Assembly (NCBI GenBank): GCA_049680625.1
Contig: JBAUID010000163.1
Span: 1-49,674 of the forward strand
DNA length: 49,674 nucleotides
Direction of reading: 5' to 3'
Source of the DNA: JAUIAI01 sp049680625
GTDB taxonomy: Bacteria; Pseudomonadota; Gammaproteobacteria; Burkholderiales; Burkholderiaceae_E
A model generated the notes under the pieces. That model was not told where the DNA came from and searched no databases. It saw only the letters and a program-made list of their open reading frames with translations. Position 1 is the stretch's first letter, and each line of letters starts with the position of its first letter. A program made the translations under genes and the position numbers. Positions 35,454-44,095 of this stretch are shown here, one piece after another.

Positions 35454-37040
35454 TTTAGGCTGCACTTTCCAATACAACTCATCCAACGGGGCCACGGAGC
35501 CCCAAACAGTGAGCGGTGGGTTCCCGAGATTCTTGTTGTATGTGGTGTGGTACGGAACCGTATTAAGCCAGTAGACCGGCAAATCATCAGCGAGAATTTT
35601 CTGTGCTTTAACGTAGAAACCCCGGCGCTTGGTTTTGTCCAGTTCAACCGCGGCTTTTTCTAACAAACTGTCGACTTCAGGGTTGCAATATTGCTGCGTA
35701 TTCGACCAGATCACACCCTTCTTAATGTTGTTACACAAGTAAGTACGGTGAACACCAATCACCGGATCACCCCAGTTAAACGGGAGATCCATGGTCATGT
35801 CAAATTCCCAGTTGGACACCCGTTTCGCCCAGGTGGGGAAGTCGGGCGAATTACGAACCTCGACCGTAATGCCCACTTTCTTCAGCTGTGGTCGAATATA
35901 TTCGGCAACCCGCTGCTGCACGTCAACAACGGCTGGCAGATAGTCAATAGTCAGCGTCATCCGCGAGCCGTCGGCATCGGGCTTGAACCCTGCTTCATCG
36001 AGCAACGCCATCGATTTTTTCAGATCAACATCGTAACGGGCAACGTCATCAGTATAAAACGGGGACCCTGGGGTAATTGGGCCGGTCGACGCTTTCGAGG
36101 CACCACGATGAAGGGCTTTGGTGATGAAGTTGCGATCGATCGCATAAGCAATGGCCTGACGCACTTTCGGATTGTCCAGCGGTGGCTTTTTGGTATTGAA
36201 AGCTAGCCAGTTATTCGGCCCGATACCTTCATAGCCGTCGTCAGTTGTCACCATGTGCGCCGCTTTTTTCATGCGGCTGATGTCTGACACGGCCGACATG
36301 AAAACTTCCATGTGGGCATCCGCTTTTTCCAGTGAAATGGTGCGGCTCGATCCGTCCTTGACAATGTTGTAAACAATTTTGTCGAGGTAAGGCAAACCTT
36401 TTCGAAAGTAATTTGGATTCTTTTCGAGAATCCAGTATTCACCTTTCTTGTATTCCTTGAGCATGAATGGACCCGAGCCCACAACATCAACGGTATTTCT
36501 CGGATGGCTCTTGATTTCCTGCCCGTCTCCATAAATATGCTCGGGAATGATGGGTAAAATCGACGTGGACATCGCAACCAGTAAAGCGGGGTGCGGCGTT
36601 TTCAGTTTGACAATTGCGGTGTGGGCATCGGGGGTCTCAACCGTGTCAACCGCACCTAGCGATGTTTTAAACGGGTGATTTTCTTTTTGTGTCTTGATAG
36701 AAAACGCAACGTCTTTTGAGGTAATGGGTTTGCCATCATGAAAGGTTGCATCTTTAACCAACTTGAAAGTGACCGACATGCCATCAGGGGCTACTTCCCA
36801 GCTTTCCGCCAGGTAGGGTTTGATGTTCCAGTCTTCGTCGGCACGCACCAGGAAAGCGAAAATCTGTGCTGCCGGCACCATCGTGGCGACTCCGGATTGC
36901 ACTGCTGCATTAAAATGGCGTGGCGCCTGGCTGCCGACAATTACCAGGGTACCGCCGGGTTTACCTTCTTCAGCAATAACCGGTTGGCTACCAAATGCCA
37001 TAACCGCGGCTACTGCCAATAGAGATTTGATTGGCTTCAT
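35451..37040 (-). CDS. Peptide-type ABC transporter substrate-binding protein (family 5)
   Basis: 529 residues from ATG 37040, chosen because GGAGGAG lies eight bases upstream and MKPIKSLLAVAAVMAFG begins a clean signal peptide (cleavage near VIAEEG). The start at 37082 would bury the signal. The mature protein has the family-5 pattern: LAESWEVAPDGMSVTFKL, ATFHDGKPITSKDVAFS, VGSGPFMLKEY and KVRQAIAYAIDRN. Such proteins bind peptides, nickel, opines or sugars in the periplasm and deliver them to the DppBC-type channel. With a D-aminoacylase in the same series, D-amino-acid-containing ligands are a testable idea. Confidence 0.92.
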   Translation of the reverse strand: MKPIKSLLAVAAVMAFGSQPVIAEEGKPGGTLVIVGSQAPRHFNAAVQSGVATMVPAAQIFAFLVRADEDWNIKPYLAESWEVAPDGMSVTFKLVKDATFHDGKPITSKDVAFSIKTQKENHPFKTSLGAVDTVETPDAHTAIVKLKTPHPALLVAMSTSILPIIPEHIYGDGQEIKSHPRNTVDVVGSGPFMLKEYKKGEYWILEKNPNYFRKGLPYLDKIVYNIVKDGSSRTISLEKADAHMEVFMSAVSDISRMKKAAHMVTTDDGYEGIGPNNWLAFNTKKPPLDNPKVRQAIAYAIDRNFITKALHRGASKASTGPITPGSPFYTDDVARYDVDLKKSMALLDEAGFKPDADGSRMTLTIDYLPAVVDVQQRVAEYIRPQLKKVGITVEVRNSPDFPTWAKRVSNWEFDMTMDLPFNWGDPVIGVHRTYLCNNIKKGVIWSNTQQYCNPEVDSLLEKAAVELDKTKRRGFYVKAQKILADDLPVYWLNTVPYHTTYNKNLGNPPLTVWGSVAPLDELYWKVQPK

Positions 37041-37298
37041 AGGAACTCCTCCAAGATTAGATGGCGAATACTTGATGTTCACCTGCTGGCAGTTTAGCTC
37101 ATTCTGATTAGCGATTATTCGGATGGGAAAATCAGCAGATATATCTCCGTTTGACCCCGGAACCAGCCTTGTCCTGAGGTAAAAAAGGCAGGGTGGAAGT
37201 ATTCAGACAAAGAATTTGTGTTTCCCTGTCGGTTCGCTTAATTCACCGAGATTTACAGCATCGCGCCATTGTTGGTGCAAGTCTCTATGGGTGCTTCC

Positions 37299-38105
37299 CT
37301 AGTAACCCGTGCGCAATAAGGCACCACCATCAACCGGCAACGCGACGCCAGTGATAAACCCAGCCTCATCAGACGCAAGAAACAAACAAGCATTAGCAAC
37401 GTCCCAGGCTGACCCCATCTTGTTGCGTAAAGGTACGCGAGCGTCGCGCTCGGCAACCACTTGTTCGCGAGGCAACTGCCATTCACGAGCCCTGGTATCA
37501 ACTGCCATCGGTGTGTTCATCAAGCCGGGCAGAATGACATTGGCACGAATGCCGTACGGTGCATTGTGCTGGGCAATTTGCTCGGTGTAGGCAATCATCC
37601 CCGCCTTGGACGTTTTATACGCAACCGTCTGATAATTAGTGGTCATTGCGGCAACTGACGAAATACCGATAATCGCCCCGCTACCCTGCTCACGCATTAC
37701 CGGTAAACCGTGTTTACACGCCATCACATAGCCGCGTAAGTTAATGGCATTCACGTTGTCGAAGTCTGCTTCGGTAATTTCGAGTGGTGATTTGTCCCCG
37801 CCAGATAAACTCACCCCAACGTTGTAGTGCAGAACGTCCAACTGACGCCATTCACGTACCACCATGGTTACCGCATCGCGCAGGCTGGCTTCGTTGGTAG
37901 CCTCCGTGGCAACCGCCATGGCTTCACCCCCGGCCGCCTTGATAAGCTCTGCCGTCTCTTGGGCAGAATCGAGGTTGCGATCAGCTGCCAATACCCTGGC
38001 GCCCTCGCGGGCATACACGAGGGCGCAGGCCCGCCCGTTACCAACCCCCTCCCCCGGGCTTTGGCCTGCACCGATAATCAGCACCGTTTTACCGGTCATT
38101 CGCAT
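37299..38105 (-). CDS. Short-chain dehydrogenase/reductase
   Basis: 268 residues from ATG 38105, eight bases after GGAGG; the longer frame to 38261 has no family similarity in its first 50 residues. The nucleotide motif is IIGAGQSPGEGVGNGRA, a longer variant of TGxxxGIG seen in one SDR subgroup. An AADRN acidic end to the second strand suggests NAD preference. The catalytic residues sit in ISSVAAMTTNYQ and VAYKTSKAGM (Tyr and Lys). IRANVILPGLMNTPM and VDGGALLRTGY complete the fold. The substrate is unknown. It lies 258 bases upstream of the binding-protein gene on the same strand and may or may not share its promoter. Confidence 0.88.
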   Translation of the reverse strand: MRMTGKTVLIIGAGQSPGEGVGNGRACALVYAREGARVLAADRNLDSAQETAELIKAAGGEAMAVATEATNEASLRDAVTMVVREWRQLDVLHYNVGVSLSGGDKSPLEITEADFDNVNAINLRGYVMACKHGLPVMREQGSGAIIGISSVAAMTTNYQTVAYKTSKAGMIAYTEQIAQHNAPYGIRANVILPGLMNTPMAVDTRAREWQLPREQVVAERDARVPLRNKMGSAWDVANACLFLASDEAGFITGVALPVDGGALLRTGY

Positions 38106-38218
38106 GGCCGTACCTCCGTAATTGGAAACCACCAGTGTACCGAGGCAACTGGCGCACCGCCAAAGGTCTATTTTTTGCGCCAGGCACCCCAATTTGGCCG
38201 AGTGTTGATTTTTCCGTA

Positions 38219-38245
38219 TTGAAATATCGGCTAACCGCCTATACT
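38219..38245 (+). promoter_or_regulatory. Candidate sigma-70 promoter upstream of the tmRNA region
   Basis: TTGAAA (38219-38224) and TATACT (38240-38245) are good -35 and -10 matches but with a short 15-base spacer. The start would be near 38252, upstream of both the tmRNA-like element and ssrA. The 65-bp repeat does not include it, so one promoter may serve both RNAs. Confidence 0.4.
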
Positions 38246-38261
38246 TAAGATAAGAAAGCAA

Positions 38262-38511
38262 TTTTTAGTAAGCTGAATCGAGTTTTAACAGCTGAGTACC
38301 ATCATGGGGCCGACCTGGCTTCGACGGTGAGCCCGGGGGTTCACCGAGCACCGCTCGGTGCCGGGTGAACGACAAATCGCCTGCAAGCGATTTGGCTCCG
38401 AGTCGCACTTTAATTTTTTTTGTTTTAGAGGTTTGAAAAGAGGTTTTTTTTAGTAAGCTGAATCGAGTTTTAACAGCTGAGTACCATCATGGGGCCGACC
38501 TGGCTTCGACG
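38262..38511 (+). repeat. 65-bp exact direct repeat covering the ssrA leader and 5' end
   Basis: Bases 38262-38326 are repeated without mismatch at 38447-38511, an offset of 185 bases. Each copy has a 44-base leader and the first 21 bases of tmRNA (starting GGGGCCGACC). The 120 bases between copies (38327-38446) contain hairpins and a T-run. Identity over 65 bases points to a recent duplication or gene conversion. Confidence 0.95.
38306..38425 (+). ncRNA. Candidate small RNA derived from the tmRNA 5' end
   Basis: It begins with the tmRNA acceptor strand GGGGCCG (38306). The segment folds into a first hairpin, CACCGAGC (38342-38349) with GCTCGGTG (38353-38360), which can be extended by CCCGG with CCGGG. 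A second hairpin is AAATCGC (38374-38380) with GCGATTT (38387-38393). It then shows TGGCTCC (38393-38399), which can pair with GGGGCCG exactly as the real tmRNA 3' strand does, giving a closed RNA of about 94 bases. No CCA follows. GCGATT (38387-38392) can alternatively pair with AGTCGC (38401-38406) ahead of a T8 run (38414-38421), which would form a terminator. Expression is inferred, not shown. Confidence 0.45.
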
Positions 38512-38857
38512 TGGATTACGAAGCGATGCAGGGCATGTCGAGGCGCCTTTCCCTCGTAAATAAATGGGCAAATCTATAAACGCCAACGACGAGCGTTTCG
38601 CTCTGGCCGCTTAAGGCCTAAGCCGCTGCACCTACTTGCCGATGGGTGGGGTGGGGTAAAACCCGCATGCAGTGTCATTTACATCGGATCGTGCTCCGTT
38701 GGGTTACTTAACAAAGGCACTAAATCCTAGGTAACTGGTTGTTTGTCTGCCTGTTGACCGGCTGAGCAAATAACGAGATCTGAATCGGTCAACTAAGCAT
38801 GTAGAACTGTTCGTAGAGGATTCGCGGACGGGGGTTCGATTCCCCCCGGCTCCACCA
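38491..38857 (+). ncRNA. ssrA: tmRNA (transfer-messenger RNA)
   Basis: About 367 bases, one-piece form. The 5' end GGGGCCGACCTGGCTTCGACG is the conserved tmRNA start. The 3' end has a T-arm with GGGGGTTCGATTCCCCC and the acceptor strand CGGCTCC followed by ACCA (ends 38857), pairing with GGGGCCG. The tag reading frame runs 38582-38611 and encodes ANDERFALAA, followed by TAA (38612-38614); the resume codon is GCC. With SmpB it rescues ribosomes stalled on broken mRNA and marks the product for proteolysis. A duplicate of its 5' end lies 185 bases upstream. Confidence 0.97.
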
Positions 38858-38861
38858 ATTC

Positions 38862-38903
38862 ACCAAGACAAACGCCACCTTTCGGGGTGGCGTTTGTCTT
38901 GGT
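38862..38903. terminator. Strong hairpin after ssrA, shared with convergent glgC
   Basis: A perfect 18-base stem, 38862-38879 with 38886-38903, around a six-base loop TTTCGG. It sits four bases after the tmRNA CCA end and 33 bases beyond the glgC stop. There is no T-run, so it may act by stem strength or as a processing and stability element in both directions. Confidence 0.8.
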
Positions 38904-38936
38904 ATCAATCAAGAGACGGAGAATCTAGCTATTTAC

Positions 38937-40241
38937 TCAGGCCACCAGCGATTCCGGGGTAACAACTGCAACCGGCTCTTCGGCCAGTTTTGCGAGCATT
39001 TGTTGGGTCACCAGGGTGATGCCAGCGGCGCTGCGTCGAAACCGGCGGCTGTCTTCGGCAGGGTCTTCACCAATGACGAGGCCGGCAGGAACATCACAGT
39101 TACAGTCGATTACTACCCGCTTCAATCTGCAGCCCTGGCCAATTTTCACCCCTGGCATAACAACTGCTTCTTCTAAATTACAGCGCTCACCAACTCTGAC
39201 ATCAGAGAACAAGACGGTTTGCCGCAACGACGAGCCACTCACCACACAGCCAGCCGAAACAGTTGAACAATTCGTTAGGTTATTGTTGCCATCGGTGTCA
39301 GGCACAAATTTGGCAGGCGGCAGGTGAAACTGGTATGTCCAGATAGGCCATTCTGTCGAATATAAGTCCAGTTGCGGTACAACCTGGGCCAATTCAAGAT
39401 TAGCCTCCCAGAATGCGTCCAGCGTACCAACGTCACGCCAGTACACTTCGCCATCATCATTGGTTGTCACGCAGGACAGTTCAAAGGGATGCGCAAAAGC
39501 CTGATTGTCAGCCACACAGGCCGGGATTACATCCCGTCCGAAATCATGGGTACTGTCCGGGTCTTTCATATCTTTTTCGAGCATGTCGTACAAGTACTCA
39601 GCATCAAAGATATAAATACCCATACTGGCTAAAGATTTGTCGGGGTTACCTGGCATCCCCGGCGGGTTTGCCGGCTTTTCCAAAAATTCGTCAATGTTGC
39701 GGTTTGCATCGACATGCATGACGCCAAATTCGCTTGCCTGCTCCCTTGGAACCGAAATACAACCAACCGTGCATCGTCGCCCGCTGGACACGTGATCACC
39801 GAGCATCACGGAGTAATCCATCTTGTAGATGTGATCGCCAGCAAGGATGAGAACGTGTTTTAAGCCTTTGCTTCGGATAACTTTAAGGTTTTGGTAAACA
39901 GCATCGGCAGTACCTCGATACCATTCAGAATCTGTGTACTTTTGCCGCGCCGGCCACAGGTCAAGCGTCTCGTTCAGCTCACCGCGCAGGAAACTCCAAC
40001 CCCTTTGAAGATGGCGAATCAGGCTGTGGCTTTCGTATTGGGTGACAACGCCGATGCGTCGAATGCCCGAGTTGACACAGTTGGACAGTGCAAAATCGAT
40101 TATTCGGAATTTGCCGCCAAAAAATACTGCGGGTTTAGCCCTTTCATCAGTCAATTCGTGCAGCCGTGAACCACGACCACCGGCAAGCACCAGCGCCATT
40201 GTGCCGCGAAGGAGTTGATTAGATTCTGAAGGTCTGACCAT
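38937..40241 (-). CDS. glgC: Glucose-1-phosphate adenylyltransferase
   Basis: 434 residues from ATG 40241, close to the usual 420-430; the open frame to 40319 adds 26 residues without family similarity, and neither start has a strong ribosome-binding site. The nucleotidyltransferase motif LVLAGGRGSRLHELTDERAKPAVFFGGK has the phosphate loop and catalytic Arg/Lys. ILAGDHIYKMDY holds the metal-binding Asp, and EKPANPPGMPG is the glucose-1-phosphate block. The C-terminal left-handed beta-helix follows (VVMPGVKIGQGCRLKRVVID). It makes ADP-glucose, the first committed step of glycogen synthesis, in the cytoplasm. It lies 190 bases after malQ in the minus-strand glycogen series. Confidence 0.96.
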   Translation of the reverse strand: MVRPSESNQLLRGTMALVLAGGRGSRLHELTDERAKPAVFFGGKFRIIDFALSNCVNSGIRRIGVVTQYESHSLIRHLQRGWSFLRGELNETLDLWPARQKYTDSEWYRGTADAVYQNLKVIRSKGLKHVLILAGDHIYKMDYSVMLGDHVSSGRRCTVGCISVPREQASEFGVMHVDANRNIDEFLEKPANPPGMPGNPDKSLASMGIYIFDAEYLYDMLEKDMKDPDSTHDFGRDVIPACVADNQAFAHPFELSCVTTNDDGEVYWRDVGTLDAFWEANLELAQVVPQLDLYSTEWPIWTYQFHLPPAKFVPDTDGNNNLTNCSTVSAGCVVSGSSLRQTVLFSDVRVGERCNLEEAVVMPGVKIGQGCRLKRVVIDCNCDVPAGLVIGEDPAEDSRRFRRSAAGITLVTQQMLAKLAEEPVAVVTPESLVA

Positions 40242-40431
40242 GATGACAATTTTGAATTTGGATTGACTTGTAAAGCCGGGAAAACCACAACTTACGTGAG
40301 TGTTTTTCCGTAATGCCACTGTTAAGCCATTATTGGTTGAATCGACGCCCTGCGCAGCAAGCCGGTGGGTAAACCCAGACTAGCGGGCGCTTCTGAAGAA
40401 TAGACGGCACATGCAGTTGTTTTTTGCCGAT

Positions 40432-41991
40432 TTACCCGGGTTTATTACTGGTTTTCTGAACGGTCATTGGCGGATGGCGTCCATGGATTTCAGAAATCGC
40501 CCGCAGGCGTTCCGCATGCCAGGGCGCAACCTGATCCCAGGTTAATCGCCACGACCACTGGCCGGCAGATTCGCCTGGCGTATTAGTGCGGCACTCGCTA
40601 CCCAGACCAAGAATATCCTGCATCGGATAAATAGCCGTCGTCGCCACCGAACCACTGGCGGCGTGAATTAAGTCCCAGTGTATTTCGTGCCCATCCGACT
40701 TCAGGTAGGTTTGCACAACCGCGCGTTCGTGGTCCGCCAGGTCTTGATACCAACCCTGGCTGGTGTTGTTGTCGTGGGTACCGGTGTACAGCACGCAGTC
40801 GCTTGCCAGGTTGTGTGGCGCGTAGCGGTTTTCAGCGACACCGCCAAATGCAAATTGCAGCACACACATGCCGGGTAATCCAATGGCGTCGCGCAGCTCG
40901 GTGACATCTGGGGTAATCACTCCAAGGTCTTCGGCAATTATTGGCAAGCCACCCAGCTCGTTAGCGAGTTGATCGAATAATTCTTTGCCAGGCCCGTCCA
41001 GCCACTGGCCATCAATTGCCGTTGCTGCGTCGGCCGGAACGGCCCAGTACTGTGCCATTGCCCGGAAGTGATCAATCCGTACGATGTCTGAGTGTTGCAT
41101 TGCGCGACGCATCCGCGCGACCCACCATTGAAAATTCTCTTGTCGGTGAGCTGGCCAGTGATAAAGCGGGTTTCCCCACAACTGACCGGTATCGCTAAAG
41201 TAGTCCGGTGGCACTCCGGCCACCAGGGTTGGCATTAACGATGCGTCAAGCTGAAACAACGACGGGTTTTGCCAGACGTCGACGCTGTCCAGGGCGCAAT
41301 AAATTGGCATGTCGCCAATGATTTGTACGTTTCGTTCAGCGGCATACTGACGAATCTCCTGCCATTGGCGGTCAAACTGCCACTGGACAAACAGCCAGAA
41401 TCGAATCTGGGTCGCGTATTGTTGCTGGGCTGCGGAAATCGCATTAGCTTGCCTTGCGCGCAGCTCTAGTGGCCAGCTTTGCCAGGTCTGGCCGTCATGG
41501 GCGTCCGATATCGACATATACAAAGCATAGTCCGGTGCCCACCACGCGTTATCGGCACACCAGCTGGCAAAAGACTTATCCAGGGCCTCGACGTAATCGG
41601 CGCTGTTATCGGCACCTTTCGAATCAAAGCGCCTAAACGCATCCGACAAGGCCTGGCGCCTGAAAGTACCGGAGGCCAAAAAATCGATTTTTTCGGGGGC
41701 TGAATCTGCTGACCCAACCCAGGTTTCAAGATGTGACGCCGGTAATAACCCCTGAGCCACCAGGTTCTCCGGGGAAACCAGCATCGGATCCCCTGCCAGT
41801 GTTGACATCGACATATACGGTGAATTGCCAGATCCTGGCGGAGCAAAAGGCAGCACTTGCCAGAAGTGTTGGCCAGCGCCTGCCAGCCAGTCAACAAAGT
41901 GCCGCGACTCGGGCCCAAAATCTCCGCTGCCAAAACGCCCGGGCAAACTGGACGGATGCAACAACACGCCACTGCTTCGCTTATCCATCAT
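40432..41991 (-). CDS. malQ: 4-alpha-glucanotransferase (amylomaltase)
   Basis: 519 residues, the short GH77 form. It opens with SSGVLLHPSSLPGRFGSGDFG. Catalytic blocks are VRIDHFRAMAQYWAVP (nucleophile Asp), IAEDLGVITPDV (acid/base Glu) and YTGTHDNNTSQGW (third Asp). It transfers maltooligosaccharide segments between alpha-1,4-glucans in the cytoplasm. Its ATG overlaps the TGA stop of glgX (ATGA), so translation is coupled; an in-frame ATG follows at 41988. The placement suggests it recycles the short chains released by GlgP and GlgX. Confidence 0.95.
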   Translation of the reverse strand: MMDKRSSGVLLHPSSLPGRFGSGDFGPESRHFVDWLAGAGQHFWQVLPFAPPGSGNSPYMSMSTLAGDPMLVSPENLVAQGLLPASHLETWVGSADSAPEKIDFLASGTFRRQALSDAFRRFDSKGADNSADYVEALDKSFASWCADNAWWAPDYALYMSISDAHDGQTWQSWPLELRARQANAISAAQQQYATQIRFWLFVQWQFDRQWQEIRQYAAERNVQIIGDMPIYCALDSVDVWQNPSLFQLDASLMPTLVAGVPPDYFSDTGQLWGNPLYHWPAHRQENFQWWVARMRRAMQHSDIVRIDHFRAMAQYWAVPADAATAIDGQWLDGPGKELFDQLANELGGLPIIAEDLGVITPDVTELRDAIGLPGMCVLQFAFGGVAENRYAPHNLASDCVLYTGTHDNNTSQGWYQDLADHERAVVQTYLKSDGHEIHWDLIHAASGSVATTAIYPMQDILGLGSECRTNTPGESAGQWSWRLTWDQVAPWHAERLRAISEIHGRHPPMTVQKTSNKPG

Positions 41992-44018
41992 GGCACTTCG
42001 CCAAACACCGTGACTGCCCTTGCCTTCATCAGGAACGCGTCTTCACAAACAGCCATCTGATCGGCCAGCGAAAAAGGTTCGCGCAAAGCGGAATCCATTT
42101 CCATCTGCCACCGCCCGATCGGCAATTCAAAAGTCTGGTCGGCCGCCGAGCCATTAAAAAGAATCAACAAGCGTCGTTGCCCGTTTAACAAAACAGCAAC
42201 AGCGTTTGACGCCTCCCGATGCCAGTTTTCCATTTCAATGTCATGGCCATCTGGTTCCAGCCAATGTACGTCTTGATTGTGATCTGTATCGGTCTGCCCT
42301 AACCAGGTTGAACTGCGCAATTGCTCGTAACGGCGTCGCAAAGCCAACAGACCCGAAACGAAGTGCATCAACGACTGATCAATACCGTCCCAATGTAACC
42401 AGGTCAGTGGTCCATCAACACAATAGGCGTTATTGTTGCCGCTCTGGGTTCGGCCAAGTTCGTCGCCCGCCATCAACATGGGTACACCGCGGGACAATAA
42501 CAGCGTCGACAAGATCGCTTTCTTTAGGCGAGCCCGTAGTGCAACGACACCGAGAAGGTCGCTGGGCCCTTCATGGCCACAGTTCCAACTCTGATTGTCG
42601 TCACTGCCGTCGCGATTTTCTTCACCATTGGCTTCATTGTGCTTGTGGTCGTAAGAGACGAGGTCGTGCAAGGTGAAGCCGTCATGGGCGCAGACGTAGT
42701 TAATACTCGCCTGCGGTAAACGTCCGGCGCCCGAAAATGTATCACCAGAACCACCGATGCTCGAAGCCAGATCGGCCCGAGAACCCTGCTGCATCCAGTA
42801 GCTACGCACCCGCCGGCGAAACTGATCGTTCCACTCGGACCACGGATCAGGAAAGTGTCCGAATTGATATCCGCCCGGACCTATATCCCAGGGCTCGGCG
42901 ATCAGTTTCACCTGCATGAGAACCGGGTCGTCTTTCAGCGCCTGAAAAAACGGGGCTTTGACGCTAAACCCCTCATCGGTTCGACCAAGAATGGCCGCCA
43001 GATCAAACCGGAAACCGTCGACATGCATCTCGGTGACCCAGTAGCGCAAGCTATCCAGCACCATTTTCAGGCTTGCCGGATGGGACATATTGACCGTGTT
43101 GCCGCACCCGCTATGATTCTCGTAGAGCGCTTTGTCTGTCGCCGGCAAACGATAATACGCAGCGTTATCCAGCCCTCGCCAACTCAGGGTCGGACCGTTT
43201 TCATTGCCCTCTGCGGTATGGTTATAAACGACGTCCAGAATCACTTCGATACCCGCCGCGTGTAAGTCTTTGACCATTTGTCGAAACTCAGTCCGGGGGT
43301 CGCGATCGGCGTAGCGCGGGTTGGGCGCAAAAAACCCCAACGTGTTGTAGCCCCAGTAGTTGACCTTACCGCGCTGCGCAAGATGCGCTTCATCCAGATG
43401 GTAGTGAACTGGCAGCAGGTTGATGCTGGTAATACCCAGAGACCGGTAGTGTGCAATCGCAGCCGGTGAAGCTAAGCCCGCGTAACGACCGCGCAGATTT
43501 TCCGGAACATTATCGTTGAGCTGGGTGAATCCTTTGACATGCACCTCGTAAAGTACCGTGTCGGTTGTCGGCACCCCCGGAGCCTGGTCGGAGCCCCAGT
43601 CAAAATCGTCATCGACCACAACCTGCGCTTTGACCATATGCGCAGCATTGTCGCTACCCTCAGGGCCGGTATCCAGATGGAGATCTGACCAATTGAACTG
43701 TCCGACAATTTGTTTGGCATACGGATCAAGAAGCAATTTGTTGGCTTGATATCGATGCCCGACGGACGGATCGTAAGGCCCCTGCGCACGATATCCGTAA
43801 ACTGAGCCCACTCCCGCTTCAATAACTGTCGCAGCCCAGACACCGTCAGCACCCCGGCTTAACGGGTAACTACCCAACTCAGACTGCCCAAACTGATCGA
43901 ACAGAACAACATCCACTTGCGTCGCATTCCCGGCATAAACAGCAAAGCGGACACCCCGCTCCGCAAGCGTCGCGCCCATCTTGTCGTCGCGCCGGCCCGA
44001 TTCCTCACCCATTTTCAT
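41988..44018 (-). CDS. glgX: Glycogen debranching enzyme (isoamylase-type, GH13)
   Basis: 676 residues. An N-terminal CBM48-like domain (MGATLAERGVRFAVYAGNA) leads to the GH13 barrel. Conserved regions are DVVYNHTAEGN, MHVDGFRFDLA (nucleophile Asp), IAEPWDIGPGGYQ (acid/base Glu) and FVSGLLALRRR near the C-terminal domain. NYVCAHDGFTLHDLVSYDHKHN is the His-Asp block typical of GlgX. It removes alpha-1,6 side chains from phosphorylase-limited glycogen. It ends within the malQ start and begins 77 bases after glgP; that gap holds two hairpins. Confidence 0.95.
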   Translation of the reverse strand: MKMGEESGRRDDKMGATLAERGVRFAVYAGNATQVDVVLFDQFGQSELGSYPLSRGADGVWAATVIEAGVGSVYGYRAQGPYDPSVGHRYQANKLLLDPYAKQIVGQFNWSDLHLDTGPEGSDNAAHMVKAQVVVDDDFDWGSDQAPGVPTTDTVLYEVHVKGFTQLNDNVPENLRGRYAGLASPAAIAHYRSLGITSINLLPVHYHLDEAHLAQRGKVNYWGYNTLGFFAPNPRYADRDPRTEFRQMVKDLHAAGIEVILDVVYNHTAEGNENGPTLSWRGLDNAAYYRLPATDKALYENHSGCGNTVNMSHPASLKMVLDSLRYWVTEMHVDGFRFDLAAILGRTDEGFSVKAPFFQALKDDPVLMQVKLIAEPWDIGPGGYQFGHFPDPWSEWNDQFRRRVRSYWMQQGSRADLASSIGGSGDTFSGAGRLPQASINYVCAHDGFTLHDLVSYDHKHNEANGEENRDGSDDNQSWNCGHEGPSDLLGVVALRARLKKAILSTLLLSRGVPMLMAGDELGRTQSGNNNAYCVDGPLTWLHWDGIDQSLMHFVSGLLALRRRYEQLRSSTWLGQTDTDHNQDVHWLEPDGHDIEMENWHREASNAVAVLLNGQRRLLILFNGSAADQTFELPIGRWQMEMDSALREPFSLADQMAVCEDAFLMKARAVTVFGEVP

Positions 44019-44026
44019 ATTCGCTT

Positions 44027-44079
44027 ACGCGCCGATGCCGGCGCGTGTTTATAAGCCGGCAACTGCACCGGCATTTTTT
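44027..44079. other. Two hairpins between glgP and glgX
   Basis: ACGCGCC (44027-44033) with GGCGCGT (44040-44046) forms one perfect seven-base stem. GCCGG (44055-44059) with CCGGC (44068-44072) forms a second, followed on the plus strand by a six-T run (44074-44079). In the minus-strand transcript these sit between glgP and glgX and could protect the glgP 3' end. On the plus strand the second looks like a terminator for antisense transcription. Confidence 0.55.
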
Positions 44080-44095
44080 ATTCACTTCGACAAAC

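Noticed and set aside
38820..38910. Integration site at the tmRNA 3' end
   Set aside because: No integrase gene and no second copy of the ssrA 3' end in the window; the hairpin after it looks like a terminator.
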